A DNA stretch of 54,181 nt, taken from DASQFQ01 sp038327685. Lineage in GTDB: Bacteria; Actinomycetota; Thermoleophilia; Solirubrobacterales; Solirubrobacteraceae. The number at the start of each line of letters is the position of its first letter. Within the stretch, counting starts at the first letter, position 1. The DNA is taken from assembly GCA_038327685.1 (NCBI GenBank), contig JBBQLH010000015.1:1-54181 (forward strand). The letters run 5' to 3'. Below are positions 1-7,269 of the stretch, one piece after another. A model generated the notes under the pieces. That model ran no database searches. It saw only the letters and a list, made by a program, of their open reading frames with translations, and was not told the origin of the DNA. The position numbers were made by a program, and so were the translations under genes.

Positions 1-30
1 GACGACCACGATCAGCCGAGAGGAGGCTGA
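1..30 (+). CDS. 3' tail of an unidentified gene upstream of the integrase (partial)
   Basis: Reading from base 1 gives nine codons (DDHDQPRGG) ending in TGA at 28-30, two bases before the integrase start. A small excisionase or helix-turn-helix gene often sits directly upstream of a tyrosine integrase, so this could be its C-terminus, but nine codons cannot identify a gene. The last codons overlap the integrase ribosome binding site. Confidence 0.2.
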   Translation, partial: DDHDQPRGG

Positions 31-32
31 GA

Positions 33-1484
33 TTGTCCAGCCGGGGCCGCCCTGCCACGGGCCAGATCCGCACCCATACGCGCCGCGATGGTCTTACGAC
101 CTATTCACTGCGCCTGCGCGTCAACGGGACGCGCCACACCGCACGACTCGGGACTGAGGCCGAGGGGTGGAGCCGACCGCGAGCCGAGCTCGAGCTCGAG
201 AACGTGCAGGCGAAGATCCGGGCCGGCGTCTGGACGCCTCCGCGACCCGCTGGGACCAAGAGCGCGCATCCGACGCTCCACGAGTTCGCGTCTCTGTGGC
301 TCACGCGCCGCATCGCGGACGGGATCGCCGAGAAGACCAAGCAGGACTACCTCTGGCAACTCGGCACCCACATCCTTCCCTTCCTCGGCGCCTATCGGCT
401 GAATGACCTCGGCACGGAGGCGATGGAGGCGTTCAAGGAGCACAAGCTCGAAGAGCGCGCGCACATCCTGGCCGCACTCCAAGCAGGAGAGGTTCTGCGT
501 GATCGCCGCGGACGGCCCAGGCGAACGCTCAGCAACTCCTCGATCAACAAGCTGCTGATCCTCCTCACCACCATCCTCGAGAACGCGGTCCGCCGCGATC
601 TCATCGGGAGCAACCCCGCCGCCAGCGTCGATCGCCTCCGCACGCGCCGCAGCAAGGGCGACATCCTCGAGGCCGACGAGCTGGAGTCCCTGATCGAGGG
701 CGCGGGCGACCTAACCGGGCGAGCCGGCTCGACCGACGTGGCCGACCGGTTCCGGGCCGTGAGGCAGCTGCGCGACGAGCATCGGCTGAGTTGGGCGGCG
801 ATCGCGAAGACCATGGACATCGCCGAGTCGACTGCGATCTATCGCTACCAGCGCGCCAGCCGACCCACGCGCATCGGCGTCGCCGACCCCGGACGCCGCG
901 CGCTGGTTGCCACGCTCGGATGCGCCGGACTTCGGGTCTCGGAAGCCGCCGGGCTCGATCTCGGTGACATCGATCTCACCCACCGCAAGATCCGCGTCAA
1001 GGACGCCAAGACCGAGGCCGGCGTCCGCAGCGTCGACGTCACCGATCGGCTCGCGTCCGAGCTGCGCGCCTACATCGCCACGCGCGCCGGCGACGCGCCG
1101 ACCGCGCCGGCGTTCCCGACCCGCACCGGCAACCGGCGCGACAAGGACAACATCCGCGAGCGCGTCCTCGCACCCGCGCTCCGACGTGCCCAGCAACTCC
1201 GCGAGCGCCGAGGCCTCCCGCCGATCGGCGTCCACGTCACGCCCCACACGCTACGACGGACCTACATCAGCCTCATGCTCAGCGCCGGCGCCGACATCCC
1301 CTACGTCCAGGCCCAGGTCGGACACCGCGACCCCAAGCTCACGCTCTCGATCTACGCGCTCGTGGTCCAGCGCCGCGACCGGCGCCAGTTCGGCGATGCC
1401 TTCGATCGCCTCATGCGCGACGCGATTCCGTCCATGCAACACGCCAACATGCAGTCCACACGGCCAGTTCCGAAGGCCGTGTAG
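33..1484 (+). CDS. tyrosine-type site-specific integrase with an HTH-like insert
   Basis: Phage/ICE-type tyrosine recombinase of 483 residues; it would cut and rejoin DNA at an attachment site. The TTG start at 33 is favoured by AGGAGG at 21-26. The order is an N-terminal arm-binding region (about 1-90), a core-binding SAM-like domain (about 85-190) and the catalytic domain. Catalytic residues are visible: Arg near 301 in GLRVSEAAG, His405 and Arg408 in HTLRRTY, His431 in VGHRDP and nucleophile Tyr441. About 50 residues between the catalytic domain start and the first Arg (near 235-285) contain a helix-turn-helix-like stretch (LSWAAIAKTMDIAESTAIY) absent from ordinary integrases. It ends 136 bases from the 3' end of tRNA-Ala(CGC), the usual position for an integrase next to its target. 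The rest of the element would lie to the left. Confidence 0.93.
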   Translation: MSSRGRPATGQIRTHTRRDGLTTYSLRLRVNGTRHTARLGTEAEGWSRPRAELELENVQAKIRAGVWTPPRPAGTKSAHPTLHEFASLWLTRRIADGIAEKTKQDYLWQLGTHILPFLGAYRLNDLGTEAMEAFKEHKLEERAHILAALQAGEVLRDRRGRPRRTLSNSSINKLLILLTTILENAVRRDLIGSNPAASVDRLRTRRSKGDILEADELESLIEGAGDLTGRAGSTDVADRFRAVRQLRDEHRLSWAAIAKTMDIAESTAIYRYQRASRPTRIGVADPGRRALVATLGCAGLRVSEAAGLDLGDIDLTHRKIRVKDAKTEAGVRSVDVTDRLASELRAYIATRAGDAPTAPAFPTRTGNRRDKDNIRERVLAPALRRAQQLRERRGLPPIGVHVTPHTLRRTYISLMLSAGADIPYVQAQVGHRDPKLTLSIYALVVQRRDRRQFGDAFDRLMRDAIPSMQHANMQSTRPVPKAV

Positions 1485-1587
1485 AGCCAATGATCGCGGC
1501 CGATACCAACCCATTTGGACCCGGCATTGGGCCAGAAGTCCGCTCACGATGATCCGATGCGCCGGCCAGACGCCGAGCCCCAACGAG

Positions 1588-1614
1588 AGAATCCCCGCAC
1601 CGGGCGGGGATTCT
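1588..1614 (-). terminator. hairpin downstream of tRNA-Ala(CGC)
   Basis: A perfect 11-base inverted repeat (AGAATCCCCGC at 1588-1598 and its complement at 1604-1614) closes a 5-base loop. It lies six bases beyond the tRNA 3' end on the minus strand and between the tRNA and the integrase stop, so it can terminate both. No clear U-run follows, which is common in GC-rich genomes. Confidence 0.7.
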
Positions 1615-1620
1615 GTGAGG

Positions 1621-1693
1621 TGGAGCTAGGGGGACTCGAACCCCCGACCTCCTGGGTGCGATCCAGGCGCTCTCCCAACTGAGCTATAGCCCC
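1621..1693 (-). tRNA. tRNA-Ala(CGC)
   Basis: The minus strand folds as a full cloverleaf. The acceptor arm GGGGCTA pairs with TAGCTCC, the anticodon stem CCTGG/CCAGG encloses loop ATCGCAC with anticodon CGC, and the T arm carries GGTTCGAGTCC. The discriminator is A. CCA is not encoded (the next bases are CCT), so it must be added after transcription. It reads alanine codon GCG, frequent in this genome. The integrase next to its 3' half suggests this tRNA is an integration site. Confidence 0.95.
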
Positions 1694-1736
1694 GGGGCTG
1701 GACCAACGTTGTTAACGCGCGACCCGCAGGAAGCCG

Positions 1737-1742
1737 ATTGTA
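1737..1742 (-). promoter_or_regulatory. candidate -10 box (TACAAT) for tRNA-Ala(CGC)
   Basis: On the minus strand TACAAT occurs 43 bases before the mature tRNA 5' end, in the short gap shared with the divergent diguanylate cyclase gene. It is the most AT-rich spot in the gap. No convincing -35 box was seen. Confidence 0.3.
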
Positions 1743-1782
1743 GCTGTGGCGCGGCTAGTCTGGCCGGTCGCCCGGTGCCCGC

Positions 1783-3648
1783 ATGAGCTTTCGCAACCGT
1801 CTCACCATCTTCTTCATCGTCCTGGTCATCCTTCCGATGATCGTGGTCGCGACGGTCGGGTTCGTCCTGGCGTCGGACTCCGAGCAGGGCAAGACGGACG
1901 CGCGGCTGTTCGAGGCCCAGCGCTCCGCCTCCGGGCTGTTCCGCGAGTTCCAGGACCGCGCCGAGGCGGCCGCGCGGGTGATCGGGCAGGACACGCGCCT
2001 GTCCACGGCGATCGAGGCCGGAGACCACGGCTCGATCCAGACGCGCCTCGACGCGCTCGCGCAAGACGCGCGCGCGGTGCGCACGACGATGACCCTCGAC
2101 GGCGCCGGTCGCTTCGAGTCGGGCCGCGGCGAGGCCGTCGCCCCGGCGCGCACGCGGCTGATCGACCCCAAGGGCGCGCCCGCCGGGGCGCTCACCGTCT
2201 CCGTCATCAGCGCCAAGGACTACGCGCGGCTGGTCGAGCGCGTCACCGGCACCCAGGTCGTGGTCAGCTCGGCCGGCGGGATGGTCGCGTCCACGCTGCC
2301 CGACGCCGGCGCCGAGCGGCTGCCCGCGCGCGGCGAGGTCGAGATCGGCGGCCGCAAGCTGCGGCTCACCGGCTTCGACGGACCGGGCTTCGACGGCGGG
2401 CGCGTCTCCGTGCGGATGCTGGCCGCACGCAACGACAGTGGCCTCAGCGGGTCGGCGCTCGAGGTCCTCGCCATCCTGCTCGCGGCCCTGATCGCCGCGT
2501 TCGCCTTCGCGCTCACCGTGTCGCGCTCCCTGCAGGCGCAGATCCAGCGGCTGCTCAAGGCCGCTCGCCAGATGGCGCAGGGCGACTTCGGCGTCGAGGT
2601 GCCGACCGAAGGGCGCGACGAGTTCGCCTCCCTGGGGATGCAGTTCAACGAGATGGCGCGCCAGCTCGAGCGGCGGCTGGAGGAGCTCCAACTCGAGCGC
2701 AAGCGCCTGCGCGAGGCGATCCAGCGCGTCGGCCAGTCGTTCGGCAAGACGCTCGAGCGCGGCGCGCTGCTCGAGATCGCGGTGCAGACCGCGGTCGACG
2801 GCGTCGGCGCCCACGCCGGGCGAGCGGCGCTGCGCACGGAGGCTCACGGGCGCTTCGAGGAGGTGGCCGGCGAGGGCGACGTGACCCGCTACCGCGACGC
2901 CATCGGGGCGGCCGAGGCGGCGGCGCTCGACGCCGGCACGACGGTGGAGACCGAGGTCGGCGAGGCGTTCGCGCTCTCGCACCCACTGCGCGCGCAGGAC
3001 ACCGGGCGCATCCTCGGCATGCTGTCGGTCGCCCGCGCCGGGGAGAAGTTCACCCCGGGCGAGCGCGAGCTGTTCGGCTATCTGGCCGGCCAGGCCGGCG
3101 TCTCGATCGAGAACGCGGACCTGCACGACACGGTCAAGCGGCAGGCCGTCACGGACGAGCTGACGGGCCTGTTCAACCATCGCCGCTTCCAGGAGGTGAT
3201 CGCCAACGAGGTCGAGCGAACCAAGCGCGGCGGCCCGGGGATGGGGCTGATCATGCTGGACATCGACAACTTCAAGCGAGTCAACGACACCTACGGCCAC
3301 ATGCAGGGCGACCTCGTGCTGCGGGAGGTCGCGCGCGTGCTGCGCGAGTCCTCGCGCGAGATCGACGAGCCGGCGCGCTACGGCGGCGAGGAGATGGCGG
3401 TCGCGCTCCCGGCCACCGACCTCGACGGCGCCTACCTGTTCGCCGAGCGCGTGCGCCGCAGCATCGAATCGCTCGACCTGCCGCTGATCGAGGGCGACGG
3501 CTCGCTGCGTGTCACCGCCTCCTTTGGCGCCGCCGCGCTGCTGCCGGATCAGGACAAGGCGGACAAGGACCAGCTCGTCGCGGCGGCCGACGCGGCTCTG
3601 TACCGCGCGAAACGCTCCGGGAAGAACCGCACCGTCAGAGCGGAGTAG
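1783..3648 (+). CDS. membrane-bound HAMP-GAF-GGDEF diguanylate cyclase
   Basis: Predicted to make the second messenger cyclic di-GMP from two GTP. The 621 residues comprise TM1 (about 8-31), an extracytoplasmic sensor of about 190 residues, TM2 (about 225-245), a HAMP linker (about 245-298), a GAF-like domain (about 315-435) and a C-terminal GGDEF domain (about 456-615). The active-site loop reads GGEEM at 534-538, with Met where Phe is usual. The inhibitory RxxD motif (REID, 525-528) lies exactly five residues before it, so feedback inhibition by product is expected. The ATG start gives an immediate N-terminal membrane anchor. A second c-di-GMP gene in this window (21956-24341) is frame-disrupted, so this may be the functional one. 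The signal sensed is unknown. Confidence 0.92.
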   Translation: MSFRNRLTIFFIVLVILPMIVVATVGFVLASDSEQGKTDARLFEAQRSASGLFREFQDRAEAAARVIGQDTRLSTAIEAGDHGSIQTRLDALAQDARAVRTTMTLDGAGRFESGRGEAVAPARTRLIDPKGAPAGALTVSVISAKDYARLVERVTGTQVVVSSAGGMVASTLPDAGAERLPARGEVEIGGRKLRLTGFDGPGFDGGRVSVRMLAARNDSGLSGSALEVLAILLAALIAAFAFALTVSRSLQAQIQRLLKAARQMAQGDFGVEVPTEGRDEFASLGMQFNEMARQLERRLEELQLERKRLREAIQRVGQSFGKTLERGALLEIAVQTAVDGVGAHAGRAALRTEAHGRFEEVAGEGDVTRYRDAIGAAEAAALDAGTTVETEVGEAFALSHPLRAQDTGRILGMLSVARAGEKFTPGERELFGYLAGQAGVSIENADLHDTVKRQAVTDELTGLFNHRRFQEVIANEVERTKRGGPGMGLIMLDIDNFKRVNDTYGHMQGDLVLREVARVLRESSREIDEPARYGGEEMAVALPATDLDGAYLFAERVRRSIESLDLPLIEGDGSLRVTASFGAAALLPDQDKADKDQLVAAADAALYRAKRSGKNRTVRAE

Positions 3649-3663
3649 GGTCTAAGGCAGCAG

Positions 3664-4140
3664 ATGGGATTGCTGGACGACGCCATCCGAGAGCACCTCG
3701 AGCTCAAGCGGCGGCGCGGCGCCGACGCCGAGGAGGTCACCCGCCTCGAGCAGGAGGCGCTCGGCCCGCCGCAGCGCGGGGAATTCGCCGGAGCCCAAGC
3801 TCCGGCGAAGCCTGCCGAGCCCGCCGCGGAGCCGCTCCCGCCCGAGCCCGCACCGGAGACGGCCGATCATCCCGTCGTCGAGCCGGAGCCGGAGCCAGAC
3901 CCGCGGGACGAGGCCCAGGAGGGCTGGGTGGAGGACGCGCCGGCGCCGCCCGCCGAGCCGGAGGAGCCCGAGGAGGTCGTCCTCGACCAGCCGACGGTCG
4001 AGTACGCCCCGCCCGCTGAGCCGCCCGCCGAGGGCGACGACGTCCTCGAGGAGACGCCTGACTTCCTCCAGGAGACGCCGGAGCACGACCGGCTGTGGTT
4101 CGAGCAGAAGCCGCCGCGCGACTTCGATCTCGACCGCTAG
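3664..4140 (+). CDS. acidic Pro/Glu-rich protein with a conserved N-terminal helix
   Basis: Unassigned function; 158 residues. The first 35 residues form a charged amphipathic helix (MGLLDDAIREHLELKRRRG), a start I associate with conserved actinobacterial hypothetical proteins. The rest is low-complexity, rich in Pro, Glu and Ala, strongly acidic and probably disordered, with a slightly more ordered C-terminus containing Trp and Phe (about 135-158). No signal peptide or membrane segment. It starts 15 bases after the diguanylate cyclase stop and may be cotranscribed; a TAGGGT box (3646-3651) overlapping that stop could also serve it. Confidence 0.7.
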   Translation: MGLLDDAIREHLELKRRRGADAEEVTRLEQEALGPPQRGEFAGAQAPAKPAEPAAEPLPPEPAPETADHPVVEPEPEPDPRDEAQEGWVEDAPAPPAEPEEPEEVVLDQPTVEYAPPAEPPAEGDDVLEETPDFLQETPEHDRLWFEQKPPRDFDLDR

Positions 4141-4322
4141 CCGAGCCCCCATCTGGACGGGTGACCGATTTCGGGGCGCGCCGTCTGTTGCCCGCCGCCC
4201 CGGCTGCCGAAGAGTTGGTCACGCCGACCGAGCCACCTTGGACGGGACGGACTCGGCGGCCGCCTCGAACTCCCGGACGAGGCATCTTGCCGGACATGCG
4301 CGACTGTATCCCTCCTGCCCCG

Positions 4323-4386
4323 GGGCGATCCTTCGCCCGTCCGGCATGGAGCACGCTCGCGGGTCGCGTGGCCTTCAGGCCACGCG
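4323..4386 (-). terminator. two hairpins in the convergent gap after gdhA
   Basis: The 265-base gap between the acidic protein (+) and glutamate dehydrogenase (-) holds two perfect inverted repeats. The stronger is CGCGTGGCC (4365-4373) with its complement at 4378-4386 and a 4-base loop, 20 bases past the gdhA stop. The weaker is GGGCGA/TCGCCC at 4323-4338. They look like a terminator region for gdhA. Nothing else was recognised in 4141-4405. Confidence 0.5.
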
Positions 4387-4405
4387 GCCCCGGGTGCGCT
4401 TGCTC

Positions 4406-5695
4406 TCAGCTGATGTAGCCGCGCGTGCGCGCCGCGTCCACGACGCGCTCGATGCCCGTCTGGTAGGCGGCCACGCGCAGCGGGACGTCCTCCTCCCGCG
4501 CCCGGGCGGAGACCTCGCGGTAGGTCCGGCGCATGATCGCCCCGAGCTTCTCGTTGACCTCGCGCTCGTCCCAGCGGAAGTGCTGGAGGTTCTGCACCCA
4601 CTCGAAGTAGGAGACGACGACGCCGCCGGCGTTCGCCATCACGTCGGGGATCACGTGTACGCCCTTGTCGACGAGGATCGCGTCCGCCTTCGGCGTCGTC
4701 GGCGAGTTCGCGCCCTCGAGCACGATCCTGGCGTTGATCGAGTCGGCGTTGTCGGCGTGGATCATGCCCCCGAGCGCCGCCGGGATGAGAACCTCGCACT
4801 CGAGGCCCATCAGCTCCTCCGGAGAGATCGCCTCGATGCCCGCGCCCTCGAACTCGGTCAGCTTGCCGCCCTCGCGGACGTGGGCCTGCAGCGCCTCGGT
4901 GGCGAGCCCGTCCTCGGACTGGATCGCGCCGTGGGCGTCGGAGGCGCCGACGACCGTGCAGCCGATCTCGGCCATGATGCGCGCGACCCACGAGCCGACG
5001 TTGCCGAACCCGACGACGACGACGCGGGTGTCGGCGGGCTGGAGGTCGAGCGCCGGCGCGGCCTCGCGGAACATGTAGACGAGCCCGCGGCCGGTGGCCG
5101 CCTCGCGGCCGTAGGAGCCCTCGAGCGAGATCGGCTTGCCGGTCACGATCGCCGGCGTGTGCCCGTGCAGCTTGCCGTACTCGTCCATCATCCAGGCCAT
5201 CGTCTGCGCGCTGGTGCCGACGTCGGGCGCCGGGATGTCGCGCGTCGGGCCGAGCACCTTGTCGATCTTGTCGATGAACGAGCGGGTGATCCGCTGCAGC
5301 TCGGCCGCGTCGCAGCGGGAGGTGTCGACGTCGACCCCTCCCTTGGCGCCGCCGAACGGGATCCCGGCGACGGCCGTCTTCCAGGTCATCAGCGTCGCCA
5401 GCGCGCGCACCTCGTCGAGGTTCACCTCGGGGTGGTAGCGGATGCCGCCCTTGTAGGGCCCGCGCGCGCCGTTGTGCTGGACGCGGAAGCCCGTGAAGAC
5501 GTGGATCTTCCCGTCACCCAGCGTGACCGGGATCTGCACCTGCACCTCGCGGTAGGAGGAGCGCATGACGGCGCGGACGTCGTCGCGCAGCTCCATGCGG
5601 TCGGCCGCGAGGTCGAACCAGTGGTTGACGATGTCGTAGTTCGAGACCTCGGCGACGCCCGCCGCCTTGCGCCCGGCCTTCGGCTTCGTTGCCAT
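4406..5695 (-). CDS. gdhA: glutamate dehydrogenase (Glu/Leu/Phe/Val dehydrogenase family)
   Basis: NAD(P)-dependent oxidative deamination of glutamate to 2-oxoglutarate and ammonia, or the reverse; cytosolic. It has 429 residues, the usual length for the short hexameric type. The catalytic-lysine motif GGAKGGV lies near residue 118, preceded by the conserved N-terminal segment HNGARGPYKGGIRYHP. A Rossmann motif (VVVGFGNVG) opens the C-terminal cofactor domain. The ATG at 5695 is chosen; the Lys-rich first 15 residues (MATKPKAGRKAAG) precede family homology and may be an extension. It lies 24 bases downstream of tRNA-Ala(TGC) on the same strand, so read-through from the tRNA promoter is possible. 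Cofactor preference cannot be told from sequence alone. Confidence 0.95.
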   Translation of the reverse strand: MATKPKAGRKAAGVAEVSNYDIVNHWFDLAADRMELRDDVRAVMRSSYREVQVQIPVTLGDGKIHVFTGFRVQHNGARGPYKGGIRYHPEVNLDEVRALATLMTWKTAVAGIPFGGAKGGVDVDTSRCDAAELQRITRSFIDKIDKVLGPTRDIPAPDVGTSAQTMAWMMDEYGKLHGHTPAIVTGKPISLEGSYGREAATGRGLVYMFREAAPALDLQPADTRVVVVGFGNVGSWVARIMAEIGCTVVGASDAHGAIQSEDGLATEALQAHVREGGKLTEFEGAGIEAISPEELMGLECEVLIPAALGGMIHADNADSINARIVLEGANSPTTPKADAILVDKGVHVIPDVMANAGGVVVSYFEWVQNLQHFRWDEREVNEKLGAIMRRTYREVSARAREEDVPLRVAAYQTGIERVVDAARTRGYIS

Positions 5696-5719
5696 GGCGC
5701 GGGATCCTCGCACGCCCGA

Positions 5720-5791
5720 TGGAGGCGAGGGGAATCGAACCCCTACTTCCGCCTTGCAAAGGCGGCGTGCTCCCGTTACCACTACGCCCCC
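5720..5791 (-). tRNA. tRNA-Ala(TGC)
   Basis: Minus-strand cloverleaf: acceptor GGGGGCG/CGCCTCC, short D arm with GTGGTAAC, anticodon stem CCGCC/GGCGG with loop TTTGCAA (anticodon TGC), and T arm GGGGTTCGATTCCCC. The discriminator is A and CCA is not encoded. It reads GCA and, by wobble, other alanine codons. It is the second alanine tRNA in the window. Confidence 0.94.
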
Positions 5792-5795
5792 GGCG

Positions 5796-5821
5796 CGGGC
5801 CCCAAGCTTAGTCGGGGCCCG
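5796..5821 (-). terminator. hairpin between the CHRD gene and tRNA-Ala(TGC)
   Basis: CGGGCCCC (5796-5803) and GGGGCCCG (5814-5821) form a perfect 8-base stem with a 10-base loop. It lies 17 bases after the CHRD gene stop and 4 bases before the tRNA 5' end, both on the minus strand. The loop reads GACTAAGCTT on the minus strand, containing a -10-like TAAGCT that could start tRNA transcription inside the terminator loop. Confidence 0.55.
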
Positions 5822-5838
5822 GCAGGGGAGGGGTTCGG

Positions 5839-6300
5839 TCAGTCGCCGGGGTGGCGCAGCTGTCCGCGCAGCGCGCCGTTCGGGAAGTCGGCGTTGTGGA
5901 CGTTGACGTAGTAGCCCGCGGGGTTCGCCCGGATCGCGTCGATCTGGGCTTGGGTGGCGGCCACGCAGCCGTGGCGGACCTTCTTCTTCGAGGCGGTCGT
6001 GAACAGCGTGATGAACACGGGGCCGGCGGTCTTGTTGTCGCCGACGTGGATGTGACCCTTGTCCGGCGGCGCGATGCGCTTCGTCTCGATCGTGAAGCAC
6101 ACGCGATCGCGCTTGGAGCTGAGGCGGATGGTCGCGTTGCCCTTGCCGTCGGCATCGCCGGGCCCGGGGACCTCGTTGACGCCCTTGAGCTTTGTGGTGT
6201 AGGTCTTCTTGCCCTTGTGCTTGCCGGCGGCGGATCCCACTGGCGCGAGCAGGGCGGCGGCCAGCATGGCGACCGCGGCGGTGATGAGGATTCTCTTCAT
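5839..6300 (-). CDS. secreted CHRD-domain protein
   Basis: Exported protein of 153 residues. A signal peptide (about 1-25; basic MKR, hydrophobic core, SAAG cleavage region) is followed by one CHRD domain. CHRD features visible are LKGVNEVPGPGDADGKGNA at the start, a central HIHVGD and the closing pattern YYVNVHNADFPNGALRGQL. CHRD domains were first described in chordin and occur in many secreted bacterial proteins; their bacterial role is not established. It stands alone, with a hairpin after it. A perfect 10-base palindrome (GGTTGCAACC, 6304-6313) lies just upstream of the start and could be an operator. Confidence 0.85.
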   Translation of the reverse strand: MKRILITAAVAMLAAALLAPVGSAAGKHKGKKTYTTKLKGVNEVPGPGDADGKGNATIRLSSKRDRVCFTIETKRIAPPDKGHIHVGDNKTAGPVFITLFTTASKKKVRHGCVAATQAQIDAIRANPAGYYVNVHNADFPNGALRGQLRHPGD

Positions 6301-6339
6301 ATGGGTTGCAACCGATTCGGCGCCGCGAGGTTGGAGTGT

Positions 6340-7251
6340 TCAGCGCACAGTCAGGTCGACCCGCGCGGCGACGGCCGCCGCCGTGGCGAGGTTGATGTCG
6401 ACGGTGTCGCGCACGTCTTCCGCGTAGCCGCCGGCGAGCACGACGCAGACGTCGGCGCCGGCCGCCCGCAACCGGTCGAGGACGAGCTCGTCGCGGGCGC
6501 GCAGCCCGGATTTGGTGATGGCGAGGCGGCCGAGCCGGTCGCCCTCCCAGGGGTCGGCGCCGGCGAGGTAGAACGCGATCTCGGGCTCGGAGCGGTCGAG
6601 CGCCTCGTCCAGGGCCTGGTCGAGGGCCTCGAGGTAGTCGGCGTCGCCCGTGCCGGTCGCCAGGTCGACGTCGAGGTCGGACGGGATGCGCTGGAACGGG
6701 TAGTTGCGCGCGCCGTGCAGCGACAGCGTGAACGCGTCCGGGTCGGGGCCGAGCAGGTCGGCCGTGCCGTCGCCCTGGTGGACGTCGCAGTCGACCACCA
6801 GCGCGTGCTCCGCGACGCCGTCGGCGCGCAGCTGGGCGAGTGCGCACGCGACGTCGTTGAAGAGGCAGTAGCCGCGCGCGAACGCGCGCCCCGCATGGTG
6901 AGTGCCGCCGCCGAGGTTCATCGCGACCCCGCGCGCGAGCGCGTGCCGGGCGGCCGCCACGGTGCCCGCCACGGAGCGGCGGCCGCGCTCGACCAGCTCG
7001 GGCGACCACGGCAGCCCGAGCCCGCGCTGCTCGCGCACGCTCAGCTCGCCGGCGCGGATGCGGCGCAGCAGCTCGCCGTCGTGGACGCGCTCGAGCAGCG
7101 CCCACAGCGCGGGCTCGGTCTCATGGATCTCCTCCGGCGTCGCGAGCCCGAGTTCCACGATCCGGCGGCGCAGCAGCGGGTACTTCGCGAGCGGGAAGCG
7201 GTGGTGCTGGGGGAGAGGGAAGCGCCAGCGGTCGTGAGTCCAGAGGTCCAC
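6340..7251 (-). CDS. histone-deacetylase-family hydrolase
   Basis: Arginase/deacetylase-fold zinc hydrolase of about 303 residues. Bacterial members remove acetyl groups from small molecules such as acetylpolyamines or from proteins; the substrate here is unknown. Family motifs are in order: LGGGTHHAGRAFARGYCLFND with the active-site His pair, VVDCDVHQGDGTADLL with metal-binding Asp/His, FTLSLHGARNYPF, a second metal Asp in FYLAGADPWEGDRLG and the C-terminal VLAGGYAED. It resembles the short HDAC group that begins DLWTHDRWRFPLP. The GTG at 7251 is the best start because it precedes family homology directly, but no Shine-Dalgarno is suitably placed; an ATT three codons upstream sits better behind AGGAGGAGG. 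Its start is only 18 bases from the divergent SDR gene. Confidence 0.85.
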   Translation of the reverse strand: MDLWTHDRWRFPLPQHHRFPLAKYPLLRRRIVELGLATPEEIHETEPALWALLERVHDGELLRRIRAGELSVREQRGLGLPWSPELVERGRRSVAGTVAAARHALARGVAMNLGGGTHHAGRAFARGYCLFNDVACALAQLRADGVAEHALVVDCDVHQGDGTADLLGPDPDAFTLSLHGARNYPFQRIPSDLDVDLATGTGDADYLEALDQALDEALDRSEPEIAFYLAGADPWEGDRLGRLAITKSGLRARDELVLDRLRAAGADVCVVLAGGYAEDVRDTVDINLATAAAVAARVDLTVR

Positions 7252-7269
7252 GGGGGTAGGAATGCTCGC

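Noticed and set aside
1684..3300. Long open frame on the minus strand opposite the diguanylate cyclase (538 codons)
   Set aside because: It is Arg/Gly/Leu-rich without any domain and antisense to a gene with clear motifs; such frames arise from GC-rich codon bias.
6304..6313. GGTTGCAACC palindrome before the CHRD gene as a confirmed operator
   Set aside because: A single 10-base palindrome without a nearby regulator or second copy is weak; mentioned only in the gene entry.
4406..7105. A single 899-codon minus frame covering gdhA, a tRNA, CHRD and part of the HDAC gene
   Set aside because: Only the gdhA part (from 5695) has family motifs; the rest is low-complexity shadow sequence and crosses a tRNA.
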